Below are positions 19,566 through 26,426 of a stretch of 26,426 nucleotides of DNA, piece after piece. This DNA is from Kiloniellales bacterium (GTDB taxonomy: Bacteria > Pseudomonadota > Alphaproteobacteria > Kiloniellales > JAKSBE01), in contig JASJAL010000062.1 in assembly GCA_030067055.1 (NCBI GenBank), positions 1-26,426 of the forward strand, read 5' to 3'. The notes under the pieces are model-generated. The model saw only the letters and a list, made by a program, of their open reading frames with translations, made no database searches and was not told where the DNA came from. Both the position numbers and the translations under genes were made by a program. The number at the start of each line of letters is the position of its first letter. Within the stretch, counting starts at the first letter, position 1.

Positions 19566-21257
19566 TCAGGGGTTGGTCGCGGTCCCGCTCTTCAGGCGCG
19601 TCGGATCGAGGTCGATGTTGCGTACGATGGCGCCGACCGCACCGACCGAGGGTGCCGCCTGGCCGTCGACTTCGATCTGCAGGCCGCCGGCATTGCCGGT
19701 GAGCATGGTCAGGCCCTGCTGGTCCGGAACCCGGTAGGTCTCGCCACGGCGCAGAACCTTGGTCAGGATCAGCTTGTCGTCCGCGTCGCGAATCAGCACA
19801 TAGGAATCGTAGATCGCCCGGACGACGATCCGGGAGTCCCCATTTACCTCGCCGTAAACCGCCGGGGTCTCGGGCTCGGCCTCGCCGAGCGCGGCGGTCT
19901 GCACGGGTTCGGGCTGAGCCGCGGGCTGCCGGGTCGGCGCCTGGGGCGGCAGGGGCGCGATGGTCACGCCTTCGCGCTGGCGCAGGTCGGCCGGCGGCGG
20001 GGCTTCGGGTGCGGGCTGGGGCTCCGGCCGGGCCTCGACTTGGGTCTCCGCCGTCTCGGCGCCCCGGGCCACGACGACGCTTGTCGCCTCCTGGTCCTCG
20101 TCGGCCTGTTCCGGAACGCCATTCTGGGCCGGCGCGGCAGCCTCGCTTGCCGGTGGCTCCGCCGCCGCCACCGCCTCTGCGGGCTCGGCGGCGGGCTCTT
20201 CGACAGGCGCCTCGACCGGCGCGGGCGCGGGCGCGGCCACCTCCGTCTCTGCGGGGGCCTCGGTCTCTACGGCCGCCGTCGGCTCGGTCGCCGACTCCTC
20301 GGCTTCCGCTCCGCCTGCTGGCGGGGTCGCCTCCACGGTCGCGTCGTTGTCCTCGACCACATCGGCCGGCACCTCGACCTCGGCCGGCGCCGGACTCTGC
20401 GCATCGGCCGTGGCGGGCTCCGCGGGCGCGGCCTCGACCGCCTCGGGCGTAGCTGTCACTTCGGCTTCGGCGGCGGGAGCCGGCGGCTCGACGGCGTCCG
20501 TCGCAACGGAGTCGGCGGCCGCAACCTGGGCGCCGGGTCCGGCCTCGGCCGGCGCGTTGCCGGGATCAGCGGCTTGCGGCTCTGCAGATGCGGAACCGGT
20601 GTCGGAGGGATCGACGAAATCGGCCGGCGCGTCGGGAAGCTCGGCGACGCTCACGCTCGGCCGTGGCGCGGGGGCTTCGGCCGCGGGAACCTCGGGAACC
20701 TCGTCGACGCGCGCCGGCTCGGCCACTTGGTCCGAACCGGCGGAGGAGAAGTACCAGACGCCGTAGGCGCCCGCGATCAGCACGGCGGAAGCCAGGAAGA
20801 TCAGGCTGCCCGGGATCCGGTTCTCCGGCTCCGGAGTCGGGAAAACCAGCTCGGTCCGGCGGGTAAAGTCGGCCACTTCGGCCTTGAAGCGGCTGGCGAT
20901 GTCCTCGGTGTCGAGCTTGAGATAGTCGGCGTAGGCGCGCACGAAGCCGACGGCATAGGTCGGCCCGGGCAGATCCTCGAAACGGCCTTCCTCGATCGCC
21001 AGCAGGTAATCGTAGCGAATCCGCAGGGCGTGGGCGATATCGTCCAGATCCTGATGGGAACCGGTCCGAGTCTCACGCAGCTTGCGGGCAACGCTATCGG
21101 CCGCCAGCGGCCGGGGCTCCGCATCATCACCCGGCCAAGCGGGCGGGATAGTGTCCCTATTTTCCGTCGACGACACGAGATTCCGCTTCTGATTCCACAA
21201 CCCAAGGCCCGGCGCGGAGGCGATGCGCGACCGCCCTGCCCTGGCCGAACAGACCAT
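19566..21257 (-). CDS. RodZ-like helix-turn-helix membrane protein with DUF4115
   Basis: The architecture is that of RodZ, which links the MreB cytoskeleton to cell-wall synthesis. Starting at the ATG at 21257 (563 residues) there is a cytoplasmic HTH_25 domain at about 54-120 (SVARKLRETRTG, ALRIRYDYLLAIEEGRFEDLPG) and one transmembrane helix at about 149-172. A very long linker, about 290 residues of Ala/Pro/Glu-rich low complexity, follows, then a periplasmic DUF4115 domain at about 468-555 (VVRAIYDSYVLIRDADDKLIL). A GTG at 21176 is a plausible alternative start, since the first 27 residues look non-conserved. It lies 226 bp upstream of ispG on the same strand, an association common in proteobacteria. 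Function by family only. Confidence 0.88.
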   Translation of the reverse strand: MVCSARAGRSRIASAPGLGLWNQKRNLVSSTENRDTIPPAWPGDDAEPRPLAADSVARKLRETRTGSHQDLDDIAHALRIRYDYLLAIEEGRFEDLPGPTYAVGFVRAYADYLKLDTEDIASRFKAEVADFTRRTELVFPTPEPENRIPGSLIFLASAVLIAGAYGVWYFSSAGSDQVAEPARVDEVPEVPAAEAPAPRPSVSVAELPDAPADFVDPSDTGSASAEPQAADPGNAPAEAGPGAQVAAADSVATDAVEPPAPAAEAEVTATPEAVEAAPAEPATADAQSPAPAEVEVPADVVEDNDATVEATPPAGGAEAEESATEPTAAVETEAPAETEVAAPAPAPVEAPVEEPAAEPAEAVAAAEPPASEAAAPAQNGVPEQADEDQEATSVVVARGAETAETQVEARPEPQPAPEAPPPADLRQREGVTIAPLPPQAPTRQPAAQPEPVQTAALGEAEPETPAVYGEVNGDSRIVVRAIYDSYVLIRDADDKLILTKVLRRGETYRVPDQQGLTMLTGNAGGLQIEVDGQAAPSVGAVGAIVRNIDLDPTRLKSGTATNP

Positions 21258-21465
21258 AGAAGTTACTGCTCAGTGGTTAACGCCAGCTTTCTAGACTTGC
21301 TAAAGACCAAAGGTACTAAAGCTTTGTAACAAATCAGAATGGCGGCACCTAGGCACTTGGCGCCCTGCCCCAAAAACGTCACATTTTTGGTCCGCTGAGC
21401 GGCCCGGCCGCGCGGATCGTTTGCCGACAGGTCGGCACTGGCCCGCACGCCAGTGGAAAATCAGA

Positions 21466-22686
21466 TCACTCGGCGTCGAGGCCGTAGGCCGTGTGCAGGC
21501 TGCGTAGCGCCAGCTCGGTGTACTCCTCGGCGATCAGCACGCTGACCTTGATCTCCGAGGTCGAGATGACCTGGATGTTGATCCCCTTCTCGGCCAGGGC
21601 CCGGAACATGGAGAGCGCCACGCCGGCGTGGCTGCGCATGCCGACGCCGATCACCGAGACCTTGACCACGTTCGGGTCCGGGACGATCTCGGCGACCCCG
21701 AGCTCGTCCTTTCGGGCCTCGAGCGCTCGCACCGCGGCGGCCAGGTCGGCCTTGGGCACGGTGAAGGTCAGGTCGGTCTTGTCGCCTTCGGCGGAGACGT
21801 TCTGCACGATCATGTCGACGTTGATCGCGGCCTCGGCCAGGGGGCCGAAGATCCCGGCCGCAACGCCGGGGCGGTCCGGGACCTGAACCAGGGTGATCTT
21901 GGCTTCGTCCCGGCTGTAGGCGATGCCGCTGACGACTTGCTGTTCCATGATTTCGTCCTCATCGACGACCAGGGTTCCCGGCAGCTCCTCGAAACTGGAG
22001 AGCACCTGGACGCGGACCCGGTGGTTCATCGCCGCCTCGACGGCCCGCGTCTGCAGCACCTTGGCGCCCTGCGAGGCCATCTCGAGCATTTCTTCGTAGG
22101 TGATCTTATCGAGCTTGTGCGCCTTGGCCACGATCCTGGGATCGGTGGTGTAGACGCCGTCGACGTCGGTGTAGATGTCGCAGCGCTCGGCCCGCAACGC
22201 AGCCGCCAAGGCCACCGCCGAGGTGTCGGAGCCACCGCGCCCCAGGGTGGTGATCCGGCCCTGGGAATCGATCCCCTGGAAGCCGGCGACCACCGCCACC
22301 TGGCCCTCGGCCATGCGCCGCGAGATCTCGGCGACCTCGATCTCCTGGATCCGGGCGCTGCCGTGGGAATCGTCGGTGCGCATCGGCAGCTGCCAGCCGA
22401 GCCAGGAGCGGGCCATGACACCGCGGTCCTGGAGCACCACCGCCAGCAGCCCGGCGGTCACCTGCTCGCCGGAGGAGACGACGACGTCGTACTCCCTGAG
22501 GTCGAAGATGTTGGCGCTGTCGTTGACGTAGTCGACCAGCTGGTTGGTCACGCCGGCCATGGCCGAGACGATCACGGCCACCTCGTTGCCGCGCTCGACC
22601 TCGGACTGAACCCGCTTGGCGACGTGCCGGATACGCTCCAGGTTGGCCACCGAGGTGCCACCGAATTTCATGACGATTCGGGCCAT
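21466..22686 (-). CDS. lysC: Aspartokinase
   Basis: Aspartokinase phosphorylates aspartate, the entry step to lysine, threonine, methionine and diaminopimelate. The 406-residue protein starts MARIVMKFGGTSVANLERI, which holds the amino-acid kinase motif KFGGTS. TTLGRGGSDTSAVALAAAL and the segment ERCDIYTDVDGVYTTDPR complete the catalytic domain (about 1-245). Two ACT domains follow (about 265-400), as in single-function, feedback-regulated class II enzymes. The ATG at 22686 is preceded by AGGA and begins at the conserved N terminus; the frame extends 15 codons 5'. It is divergent from ubiG with 123 bp between the starts. Confidence 0.97.
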   Translation of the reverse strand: MARIVMKFGGTSVANLERIRHVAKRVQSEVERGNEVAVIVSAMAGVTNQLVDYVNDSANIFDLREYDVVVSSGEQVTAGLLAVVLQDRGVMARSWLGWQLPMRTDDSHGSARIQEIEVAEISRRMAEGQVAVVAGFQGIDSQGRITTLGRGGSDTSAVALAAALRAERCDIYTDVDGVYTTDPRIVAKAHKLDKITYEEMLEMASQGAKVLQTRAVEAAMNHRVRVQVLSSFEELPGTLVVDEDEIMEQQVVSGIAYSRDEAKITLVQVPDRPGVAAGIFGPLAEAAINVDMIVQNVSAEGDKTDLTFTVPKADLAAAVRALEARKDELGVAEIVPDPNVVKVSVIGVGMRSHAGVALSMFRALAEKGINIQVISTSEIKVSVLIAEEYTELALRSLHTAYGLDAE

Positions 22687-22809
22687 GGTCCTGAGGTCCC
22701 GGAAGGAAGCGACGGCCGCGCTGCGGCCCACGACGGCTTGCCCCGCGAAGGGCGGCTATCCATACTCCCTCCCCCCAGACCTGACAAGCGGAGGCGAGGC
22801 GCGCAGCCC

Positions 22810-23592
22810 TTGGCCGAAATCGAGGAAAACGAAGGCCGAACGACGGCATCGACGGCCGATCCGCAGGAGATCGAAAAGTTCTCCGCCCTGGCCGAGGACT
22901 GGTGGGACCCGGACGGCCAGTTCGCCCCCCTGCACCGCCTGAATCCGGTCCGCCTGACCTACGTGCGCGACCGCCTGGCCGCGCAGTTCGGCCGTGACCC
23001 CCTGCAGCCACGCCCGCTGGAGGGACTATCGCTGCTCGACATCGGCTGCGGCGGCGGGCTGCTCAGCGAGCCCCTGACCCGTCTCGGCGCCCGGGTCACG
23101 GGTCTCGACGCTTCCGCGACCTCGGTCGAGGTGGCCAAGCGGCACGCCGCGCAGTCCGGCCTCGAGATCGTCTACCGCCAGGGCACGGCGGAGGACCTGG
23201 CGGCCGCCGGCGAGCGTTTCGACGCGGTGGTCTCGCTCGAGGTGGTCGAGCACGTCGCCGACCTGGAAACCTTCCTCGGGGCCGCGGTGACCTTGACCCG
23301 CCCAGGCGGCGCCCTGGTATTGGCGACCCTGAATCGAACCCCGAAGTCCTTCCTCCTGGCCATCGTCGGCGCCGAATACCTGCTGCGCTGGCTGCCGCGC
23401 GGGACCCACGACTGGCGCCGCTTCGTCCGCCCGTCGGAGCTGGCCGCAGGCCTGCGGCGCCACGGCGCGGCGGTTACCGACATGATCGGTGTCGCCTACA
23501 ACCCGCTGAGCGACGACTGGCGGCTGTCCCGGGACCTAGAGGTCAACTACATGCTCGCCGCGATCCGGTCCGCCGAAGAGACCCGGGCCTGA
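22810..23592 (+). CDS. ubiG: Ubiquinone biosynthesis O-methyltransferase UbiG
   Basis: UbiG carries out two O-methylations in ubiquinone biosynthesis, using S-adenosylmethionine. The 260-residue protein has the UbiG-specific entry DPQEIEKFSALAEDWWDPDGQ, the AdoMet motif LLDIGCGGGLLSEPL, the acidic VTGLDAS and the family's LNRTPKSFLLAIVGAEY and LPRGTHDWRRFV segments. No ATG or GTG is available near the expected start; the TTG at 22810 gives LAEIEENEGR..., preceded by a GGAGG about 13 bases upstream, slightly far. The frame is open much further 5' but only inside lysC. It is convergent with the DUF1178 gene. Confidence 0.95.
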   Translation: MAEIEENEGRTTASTADPQEIEKFSALAEDWWDPDGQFAPLHRLNPVRLTYVRDRLAAQFGRDPLQPRPLEGLSLLDIGCGGGLLSEPLTRLGARVTGLDASATSVEVAKRHAAQSGLEIVYRQGTAEDLAAAGERFDAVVSLEVVEHVADLETFLGAAVTLTRPGGALVLATLNRTPKSFLLAIVGAEYLLRWLPRGTHDWRRFVRPSELAAGLRRHGAAVTDMIGVAYNPLSDDWRLSRDLEVNYMLAAIRSAEETRA

Positions 23593-23630
23593 CGCCGTCC
23601 GGGTCCGGCACCGTGCCCTCGTGCGAGGCT

Positions 23631-24077
23631 TCAGGAATCGCGGCGCGGGAGCGGCAGCCGACTGAAATCGATACCTTCTTCCGCCAGGGCCTCGGCTTCA
23701 GGCTCGCTGGCCTGGCCATAAATGCCGCGGGCTTCCGCCTCGCCGTAGTGAATCTTCCGGGCTTCCTCGGGAAAGGCCTCCCCGACGTCGTCGCAGGTCG
23801 ATTCGACGTGGTCGCGAAGCTTTTCCAGGGCCGCGCGCAGGGCCTTCGCGTCTTCAGACGATCCGCCCTTTGCCATCGGGACGCCGCCGGGTTGAGACTT
23901 CCTACCGTCGGTTCCCTTGGCAAGCCGCGGCGCCATGATGGCCTTCTCGACCTTTACCGACCCGCAGACCGGGCAGTTGAGGTCCCCGGCCGCAGCCTGG
24001 GCCTCGTAGGCGGCGTTGTCGCGGAACCAGCCCTCGAAGTGGTGATCGCGCCGGCATCTGAGATCGAAACGAATCAT
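23631..24077 (-). CDS. DUF1178-family zinc-ribbon-like protein
   Basis: This is a 148-residue protein of unknown function. The N-terminal MIRFDLRCRRDHHFEGWFRD and LNCPVCGSVKVEKAIMAPR are typical of DUF1178, with Cys8 and a CxxC pair that could bind a metal. The middle is polar and probably flexible. A conserved C-terminal part follows, containing CDDVGEAFPEEARKIHYGEAEARGIYGQASEPEAEAL. The ATG at 24077 opens directly at the conserved N terminus. It is convergent with ubiG (38 bp between stops) and precedes nothing on its strand. Confidence 0.9.
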   Translation of the reverse strand: MIRFDLRCRRDHHFEGWFRDNAAYEAQAAAGDLNCPVCGSVKVEKAIMAPRLAKGTDGRKSQPGGVPMAKGGSSEDAKALRAALEKLRDHVESTCDDVGEAFPEEARKIHYGEAEARGIYGQASEPEAEALAEEGIDFSRLPLPRRDS

Positions 24078-24261
24078 ATCGATATCGGGTCCCGGAAGAG
24101 CCGGAATCGCTGCGGATCCCGAGGCTCAGTGTCACAATCCGTGAACGGCTGGCAAGGACTAAGCCAACCCGAGATTCAATAATCCCAGGGAATCGGCCTT
24201 CCTTGCTGGTTCGAGCCCGCCCGTGTCAAGACGAAGATTCAGTTGCAATCGTGTCTAAGGA

Positions 24262-24300
24262 GAGTCAAAAATAAGGGGCCACCGCAAAAGAAGTGGCCCC
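24262..24300 (-). terminator. Minus-strand hairpin terminator
   Basis: Read on the minus strand, GGGGCCAC and GTGGCCCC pair (24293-24300 with 24275-24282) around a 10-nt loop, and the stem is followed by TTATTTTTGA. It would end transcripts from the CHAP gene or from an untranslated RNA starting in the AT-rich patch. The same stem can also form in plus-strand RNA, without a T-run. Confidence 0.65.
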
Positions 24301-24394
24301 GAGTTCACAGGGAGGATAAAGGGACGACAGATCCAAAAGACGCAGAATCAAAACCTGTCGTCGGGGGCGACGCGAATCCGCGTCGCCCTTTTTA
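24275..24394 (+). ncRNA. Candidate small structured RNA
   Basis: On the plus strand three stems follow each other: GGGGCCAC/GTGGCCCC, then GACGACAG (24323-24330) with CTGTCGTC (24355-24362), then the terminator stem. The single-stranded part between stems one and two has CAGGGAGGATAAAG, a perfect ribosome-binding sequence with no ATG, GTG or TTG at useful distance. The 5' end is unknown. It could be a regulatory RNA, or the leader and terminator of a lost small gene. I recognise no known RNA family. Confidence 0.3.
24365..24393 (+). terminator. Strong Rho-independent terminator
   Basis: GGGCGACGCG and CGCGTCGCCC form a perfect 10-bp stem with an AATC tetraloop, followed directly by TTTTT and then AATTT. 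This is the best intrinsic terminator in the window, yet no plus-strand coding gene ends near it; ubiG ends 770 bp upstream and a minus-strand gene lies between. Confidence 0.85.
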
Positions 24395-24523
24395 ATTTAG
24401 TGGGTGGGACTCGGAAGCGTTAACGAAATTTTACGCAAACTACAGCGGAATTGCATCGCTGTTGCATTTCTGCCACAAAAATCCACAGTGCGCTGATTTA
24501 ATGTCGATATATCGATGAAGATG

Positions 24524-25045
24524 TTACGCCGATGGGCGCTTGGGATAGATGAATCCCTTGGCCGGATAGTGCCGTCCGCCCAGGCTACGACCCGGCGTGT
24601 ACCAGAACCGAACCAAGGACCAATCGTTTTTCGGAGAGACATCGACGACGGGGGTGTTTTCGTGGATGCGGCCACGGTTCAGCCAGTTCGCATGGCTGAC
24701 CAGGATCACGCGGTCGTCGAGGATCGCCTCGACCACCGCGATGTGGCCGCCGCGCAGCTCCCGGCTCCGCCCCAGGACCAGGACTGAGCCCAGCATAGGC
24801 CGCTGCCGCCGGGTATAGCGGCCCGCGGCGGATTGCCACCAGGTCCAAGCATCACCGCGAATCTCGATGCCGGATCTCCGGCGCGCGAAGGGCACGCATT
24901 GCAGGGGTTGCGAGGGCGTGTGAATGTGCGCCGAGGCCGCCGCCTTCCGGAGTTCCGAGGCCGGGAAGCTAGGCATGGTCCCCCGGTCCGGCGCACAGCC
25001 GACCAGGACCAACACCCCGAAAAGGGTGGCGACAAACCCGCGCAA
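24524..25045 (-). CDS. CHAP-domain lipoprotein, probable peptidoglycan amidase
   Basis: This is a 173-residue exported lipoprotein. From the TTG at 25045, MRGFVATLFGVLVLVGC is a typical lipoprotein signal with lipobox LVGC and lipidated Cys17. The CHAP domain follows: Cys50 (LQCVPFARRRSG), GDAWTWW, His101 (GGHIAVVEAI) and Asn120 (SHANWL) would form the cysteine-peptidase triad. CHAP enzymes cleave peptide or amide bonds in peptidoglycan. The frame opens further upstream (ATG at 25177), but that would bury the signal peptide and overlap the divergent methyltransferase; GGGAG before the TTG also favours the short form. The start remains a judgement. A hairpin terminator lies 220 bp downstream. 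Confidence 0.82.
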   Translation of the reverse strand: MRGFVATLFGVLVLVGCAPDRGTMPSFPASELRKAAASAHIHTPSQPLQCVPFARRRSGIEIRGDAWTWWQSAAGRYTRRQRPMLGSVLVLGRSRELRGGHIAVVEAILDDRVILVSHANWLNRGRIHENTPVVDVSPKNDWSLVRFWYTPGRSLGGRHYPAKGFIYPKRPSA

Positions 25046-25175
25046 GACCTGCTCCCGAAATCCGTGGCTCAGCAAGAACGAGAGGACTCTACCCGATCCG
25101 GAGATCTGTCGCACCCGCACCAGCGCGGGCCTGTGTGCTTTATCGGGGTCATGCGCGCCGTATAGGATGGCCGCC

Positions 25176-25724
25176 ATGTCAGAGAGCGCACCCGCCCGGC
25201 CTCACGGTCCGAGCCGGCCCTCGGCCTGGGTCCGGCGTTTCGTCCCGCTGGTGCCCGCCGCCGGCCCGGTTCTGGACCTCGCCTGCGGCGGCGGCCGGCA
25301 CAGCCGCCTCATGCTCGAGGCCGGCCACCCGGTGACGGCGGTCGACATCGCAGTCGACGGCCTTGCCGATCTGGCGGGCCACGAGCGCCTGGAGATCATC
25401 GAAACCGACCTCGAGGACGGCCGGCCCTTTCCGCTGGCCGGGCGCCGCTTCGCCGGCGTGGTTGTGACCAACTACCTGCACCGGCCGCTCTTGCCCGACT
25501 TGGTCGATGCGGTGGCGCCGGCTGGACTACTGATTTACGAGACCTTCGCCCGCGGCAACGAGCGCTTCGGCAAGCCGCGAAATCCGGACCACCTATTGAA
25601 ACCCGGGGAGCTCTTGGCGGCCGTGCAGGGCCGGCTGAGGGTCCTGGCCTACGAGGACCTGGTCGTCGAGGATCCGCGTCCCGCGGCGGTCCAGCGGATC
25701 TGTGCCCGAAACGAGGCCGCGTAA
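25176..25724 (+). CDS. Small class I SAM-dependent methyltransferase
   Basis: This 182-residue protein is a compact Rossmann methyltransferase: motif I LDLACGGGRHSRL (about 37-49), the acidic AVDIAVDGL, then ETDLEDGRPFPL, and a TNYLHRPLLPDLVDAVAPAGLLIYETFARG core with post-I motifs. The segment ETFARGNERFGKPRNPDHLL is typical of the TehB-like/methyltransferase-11 group. The ATG at 25176 has AGGA eight bases upstream; an ATG at 25167 would add three residues. Its 5' region is shared with the divergent lipoprotein. The substrate is not evident. Confidence 0.88.
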   Translation: MSESAPARPHGPSRPSAWVRRFVPLVPAAGPVLDLACGGGRHSRLMLEAGHPVTAVDIAVDGLADLAGHERLEIIETDLEDGRPFPLAGRRFAGVVVTNYLHRPLLPDLVDAVAPAGLLIYETFARGNERFGKPRNPDHLLKPGELLAAVQGRLRVLAYEDLVVEDPRPAAVQRICARNEAA

Positions 25725-25737
25725 GGCCGCGGCGACG

Positions 25738-26043
25738 TCACGTCCGGAACCAGAACTCGATCTCCTCGGTCTCGACCTCGAAGCGGGCGGCGTGCTCTTC
25801 TCCGGCTTCGAGACTGTACCAGTCGCCAGGGCCGTAGCGCTCCTCGGCCCCGTTGCGGATCAGGATCAGCTCGCCCTTGGTGATGACCCCGTGGTTTTCG
25901 GTGTCGTGATCGTGTGGCGCGATCGTCGTCCCCGCGGGATAGGTCGCGAAGAACACGTCCGCTCCCTCGGCGCGCATTCGAAAAGCGTCGAAGAGCTCGG
26001 AGAATGGCTCGAGCGCCTGGATTTTCGGGGGAAAGCCGGTCAT
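25738..26043 (-). CDS. Small single-domain cupin protein
   Basis: This 101-residue protein is a single cupin barrel. Metal-binding positions are visible in the first cupin motif, PAGTTIAPHDHDTENHGVITKGE (two His and a Glu), and a second motif GDWYSLEAGEEHAARF with a further His. Such proteins act as small metal-dependent enzymes or effector sensors; the ligand is unknown. The ATG at 26043 has AAGGAG seven bases upstream, preferred over the in-frame ATG at 26088, which overlaps the preceding gene. It lies 41 bp after the racemase gene on the same strand and is probably co-transcribed with it. Confidence 0.85.
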   Translation of the reverse strand: MTGFPPKIQALEPFSELFDAFRMRAEGADVFFATYPAGTTIAPHDHDTENHGVITKGELILIRNGAEERYGPGDWYSLEAGEEHAARFEVETEEIEFWFRT

Positions 26044-26084
26044 AGCGAGCTCCTTCGGTCCTCTCTTTGCTTGGGTCCAGGGCG

Positions 26085-26426
26085 TCACGACAGCGCGAAG
26101 TCGAGGGCCCGCTCGGCGTGGATCCGCGTCGTATCGAAGACCGGCAAGTCGAGGTCCTCGGGGCCGATCAGCATGCAGACTTCGGTGCAGCCGAGGATCA
26201 CCCCGTCGACGCCGCTGCGCCGTTGGGTATCGATCAGATCGAGATAGGCGGCCTTGGACTCCGGCCGGACCACGCCCTGACAGAGCTCCTCGTAGATCAC
26301 CCGATGGACCAGGGCGCGGCCCGCCTCGTCGGGCACCGCGACGTCGATGCCGTGACGGTCGCGCAGGCGGCCCTTGTAGAAGTCCTGCGCCATCGTATAG
26401 CCGGTGGCCAGCAGCAGCGGGCGCCG
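26085..26426 (-). CDS. Aspartate/glutamate racemase family protein (5' truncated)
   Basis: The C-terminal 113 residues of an aspartate/glutamate racemase-like protein run off the right edge. LLLATGYTMAQDFYKGRL at the edge and the catalytic segment GVILGCTEVCML (second catalytic Cys in GCTE) are typical of the YgeA/COG1794 group, which interconverts L- and D-amino acids without a cofactor. The first catalytic cysteine lies outside the window. Cofactor-independent racemases of this group often have loose substrate range, so the substrate is not assigned. The gene is followed by the cupin. Confidence 0.9.
   Translation of the reverse strand, partial: RRPLLLATGYTMAQDFYKGRLRDRHGIDVAVPDEAGRALVHRVIYEELCQGVVRPESKAAYLDLIDTQRRSGVDGVILGCTEVCMLIGPEDLDLPVFDTTRIHAERALDFALS

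Larger units (their letters stand above)
24078..24523. other. Geneless region with outward-facing terminators
   Basis: These 446 bp contain no credible coding frame. They hold a minus-strand terminator, a candidate small-RNA locus and a plus-strand terminator (listed separately), an AT-rich patch at about 24395-24520, and a perfect 12-bp palindrome, TCGATATATCGA, at 24504-24515 that could be an operator. Confidence 0.6.

Noticed and set aside
19338..21329. Glycine- and arginine-rich plus-strand open frame opposite the RodZ-like gene.
   Set aside because: The composition is the mirror of the Ala/Pro/Glu linker on the other strand; no domain or ribosome site.
21370..21390. CCAAAAA/TTTTTGG inverted repeat downstream of lysC as a terminator.
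   Set aside because: The stem is A/T-based and weak, and no T-run follows outside the stem.
21263..21448. Minus-strand open frame of 61 codons between lysC and the RodZ-like gene.
   Set aside because: AT-rich promoter-like DNA with low third-position GC, no ribosome site; it looks like the RodZ-like gene's promoter region.
24208..24218. GGTTCGAGCCC resembles a tRNA T-loop.
   Set aside because: The flanking bases do not pair as a T-stem, and I find no matching acceptor, D or anticodon arms; no CCA end either.
24397..24675. Minus-strand open frame of 92 codons overlapping the 3' end of the CHAP gene.
   Set aside because: No ribosome site and no domain; half of it is a frame shadow of the CHAP gene.

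Overview
This window looks like chromosomal core sequence from a high-GC alphaproteobacterium, most likely in or near the Rhodospirillales. The evidence is the strong G/C bias at third codon positions, a DUF4167 protein and a DUF1178 protein (both families typical of alphaproteobacteria), and the housekeeping gene content. I see no insertion sequence, phage gene, CRISPR array, rRNA or convincing tRNA. The taxonomic call is an inference.

Layout. (1) 1-3317, plus strand: the 3' part of a DegP/HtrA protease, a hairpin terminator, then an OmpR-type response regulator and its histidine kinase with overlapping ends. This resembles an envelope-stress module. (2) 3289-6285: a class I methyltransferase (minus) divergent from a 686-residue flavoprotein of the trimethylamine/histamine dehydrogenase family (plus). 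(3) 6422-7975: a membrane-anchored M23 peptidoglycan peptidase, convergent with a flavin-reductase-like protein (8035-8649, minus). (4) 8775-11372, minus: ClpB, preceded by a good heat-shock (sigma-32) promoter; beyond it a MOSC-domain gene on plus (11848-12612). (5) 12703-12815: two inverted-repeat elements between convergent genes, the second ending inside the stop codon of the DUF4167 gene. (6) 12813-21257, all minus: RodZ-like protein, ispG, hisS, hemA (glutamyl-tRNA reductase), prfA, prmC and DUF4167. hemA-prfA-prmC are joined by 4-bp GTGA overlaps and hisS-hemA by a short gap. (7) lysC (minus) is divergent from ubiG (plus), and ubiG is convergent with DUF1178 (minus). (8) 24078-24523: a geneless stretch with outward-facing hairpin terminators, a possible small-RNA locus. 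(9) 24524-26426: a CHAP-domain lipoprotein (minus), a small methyltransferase (plus), and a cupin plus a partial aspartate/glutamate racemase (minus).

Most of the window is orthodox. The points most worth a second look are: the amine dehydrogenase, whose substrate-cage residues look like histamine dehydrogenase rather than trimethylamine dehydrogenase; a glutamyl-tRNA reductase (C5 haem pathway), with several altered motifs, in a lineage that normally makes aminolevulinate by the C4 route; the structured non-coding locus near 24.3 kb; and the repeat that supplies a stop codon. I did not find a clearly new multi-gene system.
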